DNA of 64,000 nucleotides from Bidens hawaiensis (lineage: Eukaryota > Streptophyta > Magnoliopsida > Asterales > Asteraceae). The DNA lies in contig JAIQDT010000839.1 in the NCBI GenBank assembly GCA_021521415.1, positions 124,001 through 188,000 of the forward strand. Direction: 5' to 3'. This document shows positions 58,346-64,000 of this stretch, piece after piece (the stretch's first letter is position 1; each line of letters begins with the position of its first letter). The position numbers and the translations under genes were made by a program. The notes beneath the pieces were generated by a model. The model had not been told where the DNA came from. It worked only from the letters and a program-made list of their open reading frames with translations, and did no database searches.

Positions 58346-59238
58346 TTAAAATTGGTTCAGGACTCTTGAGGTACCGCGTGCTTGTGTGTGTTTTGTGTAA
58401 TAATAATATACCTAAATGTTACACCTTTGTTTGTTGAACATGGGCCTGAGTTTGTGCTTGATTTGTGTTTTATGTTTGTTTATAATTTAGAGGTGTCAAG
58501 TTGACTAATGTAGTTTCGGTTTGGTTTATGGTCGATCTACTAACGGGTCAAACAGGTAAAATATTCGGATAAACTAAAACAGACCTGATCTGGTTTTAAA
58601 GTATAATGAAATGACCTCTTTTTGACCCGCTAGTTCTGCACTTTTTTGACCTGCAAGTTTCTTAGCTATTGCGTCGCTACCCATTGCTTGGCTTCAGCCA
58701 ACAGACACCTTAAAATCTAAATTCTACACATTTTGACTTACTGTCTAAAACTTCTTTATGACGTTTTTGCTGTTATGTTTGTTTGGATTGAATTCTTTTA
58801 TTTATTTATTTTTTTAATTTTGTATCTTGGTAAGTGCTTTTGACTAAATATTCTTGAAATCGATACCTTATTCTAGTAAATCGGCTTATGTAAGTACTTA
58901 TGTGACGAGATATGCATAAAGCTTAACCTTATGTTGCGCATTTTTGGTGTGTTATATGAACGCTTTTAACCAACAGGCTTTTGGCGGTTTGGTTAGTTTA
59001 CTGGATCTTTTACATTGTTGATAGCAAGGACTCGTACCCTTGACCTTTAGATGAGGGGCATCATTGAACACACCATAACACACCATAACACATCACCATG
59101 ATATAACACATCAAGTATCACCAGGCTAGATACCCTTTGGTTGCGTAAATTTCAAGTTTGTTAAGATGGTAAGAAAGCCGCATAATTGTTTCTGCCATGA
59201 TTCAACGAAATGAAGCAAAATATTTAGATTCAAAGATA
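58346..59238. other. Cystatin 3' flank and spacer
   Basis: The 3' UTR should end within about 150 bases. 58490-58640 (AGAGGTGTCAAGTTGAC...TTTTGACCCGC) resembles a worn hAT-type repeat. ACACCATAAC is tandemly repeated near 59070. Confidence 0.45.
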
Positions 59239-59315
59239 ACTAGGTTATTGACCCGTGTATAACATGGGTCGAAATATAGAAATCGTCAAGTAATATATAT
59301 ATATATATATATATA

Positions 59316-60254
59316 TATAGAGGAAGGTTATTGTACAAATTAAATTAACATACTAAACATACAAATAACATAGTGTAATTACAGTTCTCAAGTAGAGTAA
59401 TTATGCGACAAAAAATAAAATAGGGTACTAATAATTACGTACACTACTCATAAACGTAATTATACTACTAACACAGATAATTACTCTATACTATTACACT
59501 AAATTATACTATTTATTTTAACTAGAGTAATTATTTTGTAAGTAGAGTAATTGTAGTACATGCTTCTTCCTCCTCAAATTATACTAGCTTCAATTAGAGT
59601 AATTATTTTATAAGTAGAGTAATTGCAGTATCTGCTTCTTCCTTCTCAAATTACACTACGTGTTTCAAATAGAGTAATTATATTATAGGTAAAGTAATTA
59701 TTGAATATGCTTATTCATCTTCCTCAAATATCCACAGCAATTTTCTTCAACTGGAAATATCAATTAGCTTCAATTGATGTATTACTTCGATTTACAGGTT
59801 TCAATTAAACAATTAATATTCGCAAAAGATTTAATTTGATTCACAAAATTGTAACCTAGGAATGAACGACGACAATAAGAATCGACGAGGTCCAGTGGCC
59901 GGAATCTGACGGATGCGGACGGTGACGAAATTGATAAGCGCTTGACGGTTGGGAGTTTGAAGCGGAGGCGTGGTATCCAGAGGATCAATTGAATTAGGCG
60001 GAGGCGGTTGCGTGGTGGGTAATTGAGAAGGTGCTACCGTGGGGAATTGAGAAGGCCGGTGCTGCTCGTAGGGAATTGCGAGGCAACGGAACCTTGGTTG
60101 AAGGAAAGGCGGCGGGAGGTTGGCGGTGGAGTGATTGGAGTCCGGTGATTTTGTGGTGGATGAGAAAGAAGATGGAGATGTGGTGTGGTGGTTTTGTTCA
60201 GTTTGTATGTTTAGTATAAATTTTTTATTTGTATTTGATCCATCTCCTATATAT
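59316..60254. mobile_element. Long-TIR MITE A
   Basis: The left end (TATAGAGGAAGGTTATTGTAC...ACTAAACATACAAA) and the inverse of the right end (TATATAGGAGATGGATCAAATAC...ACTAAACATACAAA) pair over about 55 bp. It sits in a TA tract. Inside, a unit of about 72 bp with AGAGTAATTA is repeated three times (59523-59715), and a GC-rich gene-like stretch lies at 59930-60180. Confidence 0.6.
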
Positions 60255-61500
60255 ATACATGATTAGGTTCATTTCAGAAGTATTTTTAGTGCGAGAAGTG
60301 CGAGAAAAAATTCTAACCAATCAAAAGATTTCTTTTTTAATTTCTGATTATTTAAATACAAAGTTATATGAGTAAAATACAAAGTGTTTTTTTTAGTAAC
60401 TTATACTCATTAATAGTTTAATTAATGATAAGTTATTAACTAGTGGTAAGTTACAATCTATTTTTTTTATTTCATCTAAAATTTGAACCATTAAAATACA
60501 TTTGATCAAAAATTATTTTATTTAAAATAAGGCAAATTATTATTATTTTTTATTTGATCTTAAATGTGAAGTGTTTTTTTTTCTCTTTGATTTTCAATCA
60601 ATTAATATACTGTAGGTTTATCTTATGTAATGTATATATAGTTACGTAATGTTGTGTATGGACACTTTAAGATGTTGTATAGTCAAAACTAATGCAGTGT
60701 AGGCACACTTTTAAATATTCCGTAGTCATAACTAATGTAGTGTAAGCAAAACGAGTGTAGTGTAGGTACACTTTCAGATGTTGTGTAGTCGTAACTAATT
60801 TAGTGTAGACAAAAGTAATATAGTGTAAGCACACTTTCAAATGTTGCATAGCCATAACTGCTATAGTGTAGGCAAAACTAGTGTAGTGTAGGCATACTTT
60901 CAGATATTGTGTAGTCGTAACTAATATAGTGTAGGCACACTTTCAAATGTTGTGTAGTCATAACTAATGTAGTGTAGGCAAAACTAGCGTAGTGTGGGCA
61001 CACTTTCAAATGTTATGAAGACATAACTAACATAGGGTGTAGGTAAAACTAATGTAGTGTAGACACGTTTTCAAATGTTGTGTAGTCATAATTAACAATG
61101 TACTGCATGTAAAACTGATGTTGTGTATATTACAATGGCAGAGAATCCATAAAAGTATTAATTTGTTTTTTGCAAAATCATTAGTTAAAGAACGTTAACA
61201 AAGAACAAATTTTATATCCATATAAAAAAGAACGAATATTAAATTTAGCTAATTTAAATCATTTATGTTTTGATAATTATAAATCTTTTTAGCTTAAGTT
61301 TAGGAGTTTCATTATTGAGTGCATACATTTAAACTACAAAAATACCTTTTTCACATTAAAAACCATGTATATGAAATTATTAATAATTACTAGTTTGCCA
61401 TTATCAATATATACCATTGATTAATGTAATCAATGGTCCAGATTGACTTCTCGTACTTCTCGCTATAACTTGACTTCTTGCATGATCCATCCCCTATATA
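60255..61500. mobile_element. Long-TIR MITE B
   Basis: The left arm (AGAAGTATTTTTAGTGCGAGAAGTGCGAGAA) and the inverse of the right arm (AGAAGTCAAGTTATAGCGAGAAGTACGAGAAG) pair. The outer ends resemble those of MITE A and of the element at 16213. The interior carries the 63-bp array. Confidence 0.55.
60661..61135. repeat. Tandem array, unit about 63 bp
   Basis: Seven to eight units contain CACACTTTCAAATGTTGTGT, AGTCATAACTAATGTAGTGT and AGGCAAAACTAGTGTAGTGT in sequence. Some units lack the last third. Open frames across it are low-complexity. Confidence 0.85.
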
Positions 61501-62993
61501 TACATACATATATATATATATATATAATTTCAAAACGACAATTTATTTTTTAATATATTTTTTGAGACAGCAACATGATTTTCTAATTGCAATTCATATT
61601 TATACACAAACAAAGTATTGAAATACATAAACTTACAAATAATAACTTTACATAGTAGAATGCTTACGACGAAAATTTAAAACTTAAAAACATAAACTTA
61701 ATAAACTTTAAAAAAATAATATTAGCAGAAAACAAACAAACTTCACTAACATTAGTCTGGAAGTAAACAAATCAGAAAATAAGCATCCGTGAAAGATTCC
61801 CGATAAGCATCCAAGAATGGTTCGGGATACTTTTCTTCCTAAACTTGGAACACAAGTAATGACATAAACATTCATATACCAATCTAACAAACATAGTGAC
61901 CAACTGATTACGAAAACGGTTTTTACATTTAATGTGAAAAGGTCTTGCTCCGTAATAAACTGAAGTACATCCAAAGCGCATTTATGAACATAATCAAATC
62001 GAAACCTTTTTTTTAAATGACATGTTTTGACCAAAATCAAATCGTTGCATTTTGAGAATGACCCATTTTGGCCCGAACCAAATCGATATCTTCTAAAATT
62101 GACCCGTTATGACCCGAAACAAATCGATACGAATTTAAAAAAACCCGTTGAAACCCGAACGAGATCGATACATTTTATATTGATCCGTTGACCAGAACTA
62201 AACTGATACCCTTTTAAAATGACCCATTTTGCCCTGAGCCAAAACAAATCGAAACATTTATAAAATGACTCATTTTCATAAATGAAAATTGAAATAACCC
62301 ACACTTAAAGACTAAGAAAAAAAAATGAAGGGTAACACATAGAACGTTCTTTCTACCAAATGCCAATTCATTATTATTGGTTATGAAGATCCAAAAAATA
62401 TATAAAGATTCAATGACTTCAACTCACTTGGAAGTTGAAACTCATATGAACCTTTCACTTAATTTTTGAATCTCCATATTCTTTCATTTATCAATAGGCA
62501 CTAAAATCAAACACCAAACAAACTAAATATAAATTGAAAAAAACTAAAACCAAAAATCTAAATAAAACCAAATACCAATAAAGCTAAACTAAAACCGAAA
62601 TGAAATTGAAAAACTAAAACCGATAAATCAGAAATTGAAAGAAAAACAAAAACTGTAAAAACCAAAACGAAAAACTGAATAAAGTTAAACCCACCTAAAA
62701 CGAAACTAAAAATTCCAAAATCGAACCGAAACAAAACTAAAACGAAACAATTTTATAAAAACTAAAACAGAACAAAAAACCAAAAGCTAAAATGAAACCA
62801 AAATAAAAAATAACTACCATGAAATTTTGAAAAGAAAAACTTAAACTCATTAAGGAACAAATGTATTATTAATTAGATTAGATTAGAATATGTTGAATGT
62901 AATTTAATATAATTTTGAATTATTTTATTAGAAAGAAATTATGAGAATGTATATTATTTATGAAAAAACTTATTACTTTAATAGTATAGTAGA

Positions 62994-64000
62994 TTCTGGT
63001 AGAAGGTTCAAATTTGGGCCCATTACCTTGTGATTCTTCAAGGCATGAAGACAGATGTTTATACACAATGAATTAGCAGAGTAATTTATAGCTCTGTTAT
63101 GCGATATTCCAATAAAGAAGCGATATCTGCCATGGTAGAAATCTCCATAATTGAAGCGATAACTGGTCTCACACATCGTATTAGTTATGTACTATGCTAC
63201 TTTGCCCTTTCCCTAGCAAAGAATAATTGAGCATATTGTTACTTTACCTTCAACTTATCAAGGCTTTACGAAATAGAAAAGAACATTTTGTTTCAACTCT
63301 TCAAGCCTTAAAAAATAGTGGAAAATTAAGCAAGGCATAAAGACCCGCATAGAGCAATTGTTTGGTTTGGTTTGGTTTGATTTTAGTAACGGTTTGATTT
63401 TTGTTTACAATGACTGCTTAGGGAAACTAAATTGTGAACACCCATGTATAGCAAAACACTCGATATCAAATGATACACAAGTTGCATCTACCTATTCTAA
63501 TAAAGTAAAATAAATGTTGACACTTGTCATATTTTGGTTAATTCTCACAATTTTTTTCCTCAAAAACTAATTTACCTTAATATATATAATAAATCAATAA
63601 TTATTCACTTTCCTTTTACACTATATTTATATAATATCTATATATTTTTATAAATATAAATATTAACATATTATTTTACTGCATATTTTAAAATACTTGG
63701 TGAATTTCAAAAATTAACAACAAATTATGTTTCTCAAATGAAAATTGTTTCAGGTTTTTTTATGGAACTTAAATTTGATATTATGGGTCAAAAGTTGGTA
63801 ATTAGATTATTTGGTACACGTTAACTACATTTAGGTCAAAATTTGTTATGGGTCAAAAATAAAAATTTTGAGTATTTTTAAAAGTTTGAAAATGCAAAAT
63901 AGATTTATCATCAAATTTGTTATGGGTTCAAAGTGTTGACTTTGAAATGTCAAAAGTATGAAAGTTAGAATTTTAAACATGTTTAAAATTTATTTTTAAG
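62994..64000. other. Spacer with a possible Helitron 5' end
   Basis: No gene. At 63487, after an A, TCTACCTATTCTAATAAAGT resembles the 5' ends of the other Helitrons here. Its 3' end would lie beyond the window. The final 200 bases have repeated ATGGGTCAAAA words. Confidence 0.4.

Larger units (their letters stand above)
59240..62993 (-). mobile_element. Probable minus-strand Helitron carrying nested MITEs
   Basis: On the minus strand the 3' end is clear: a hairpin ACCCATGTTATACACGGGT (59272-59254), a short spacer and CTAG (59243-59240) before a T. A matching 5' end TCTACTATACTATTAAAG begins at 62993 after an A, in the same style as the Helitrons at 18455 and 22226. That gives 3754 bp, of which about 2.2 kb are two nested MITEs. 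62030-62300 holds degenerate repeats of GACCCATTTTGNCCCGA, and 62500-62830 holds an AAACCGAAA-rich array. No RepHel gene is visible. Confidence 0.55.

Noticed and set aside
58490..58640. hAT-type MITE (AGAGGTGTCAA start)
   Set aside because: No inverted partner end and no 8-bp duplication could be read.

Overview
The window is nuclear DNA of a flowering plant. The genes are intron-rich with GT/AG junctions, the spacer is AT-rich, and there are dense nests of LTR retrotransposons, Helitrons, PIF/Harbinger, Mutator-like and hAT elements, plus an Au-type SINE. The mix of transposon proteins (a 'putative gypsy-type transposase' antisense gene, DUF4283-type LINE ORF remnants) and the style of the host proteins suggest a eudicot, probably an asterid such as Asteraceae. 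The family is an inference and the genus cannot be told.

Host genes are few. They are an 11-exon MATH/TRAF-domain gene of the MUSE13/MUSE14 (TRAF1A/B) type at 31052-36481, a one-exon secreted peptide gene resembling CTNIP/SCREW phytocytokines at 41553-41777 with decayed relatives at about 36986-38423, and a three-exon phytocystatin with a C-terminal legumain-inhibitor extension at 56887-58345. All three touch immunity or proteolysis, but they are unrelated neighbours.

Region by region. 865-10544 is a young, complete LTR element (979-bp LTRs, 5-bp target duplication TCCAG). It keeps gag, has lost nearly all of pol, and carries an intact five-exon gene in antisense plus three tandem-repeat arrays. 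10.5-15 kb is spacer with a Harbinger-type element (12224-13100) and a hAT MITE (14545-14893). 15.2-17.9 kb holds one Helitron inserted into the 5' end of another of the same family, with a MITE inside. 18.0-26.0 kb holds a Mutator-like MITE, more Helitrons, a solo LTR (19719-21376) and a long-TIR foldback element. 26.5-28.1 kb is a tandemly duplicated LINE ORF1-like relic. 29055-29947 is a Mutator-like element with 218-bp TIRs. 30.4-36.6 kb is the MATH gene. 37-42 kb is the peptide-gene cluster. 45110-51924 is a PIF/Harbinger transposon split by a solo LTR that is itself split by an antisense LTR-like insertion. 52.9-55.4 kb has two more TIR elements. 56.9-58.3 kb is the cystatin. 59240-62993 looks like a minus-strand Helitron loaded with two MITEs.

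The most unusual items are the gag-only retrotransposon with an intact, spliced antisense gene and its own promoter; the Helitron-in-Helitron insertion, whose empty site can be read exactly; and the peptide gene with its decayed paralogs.
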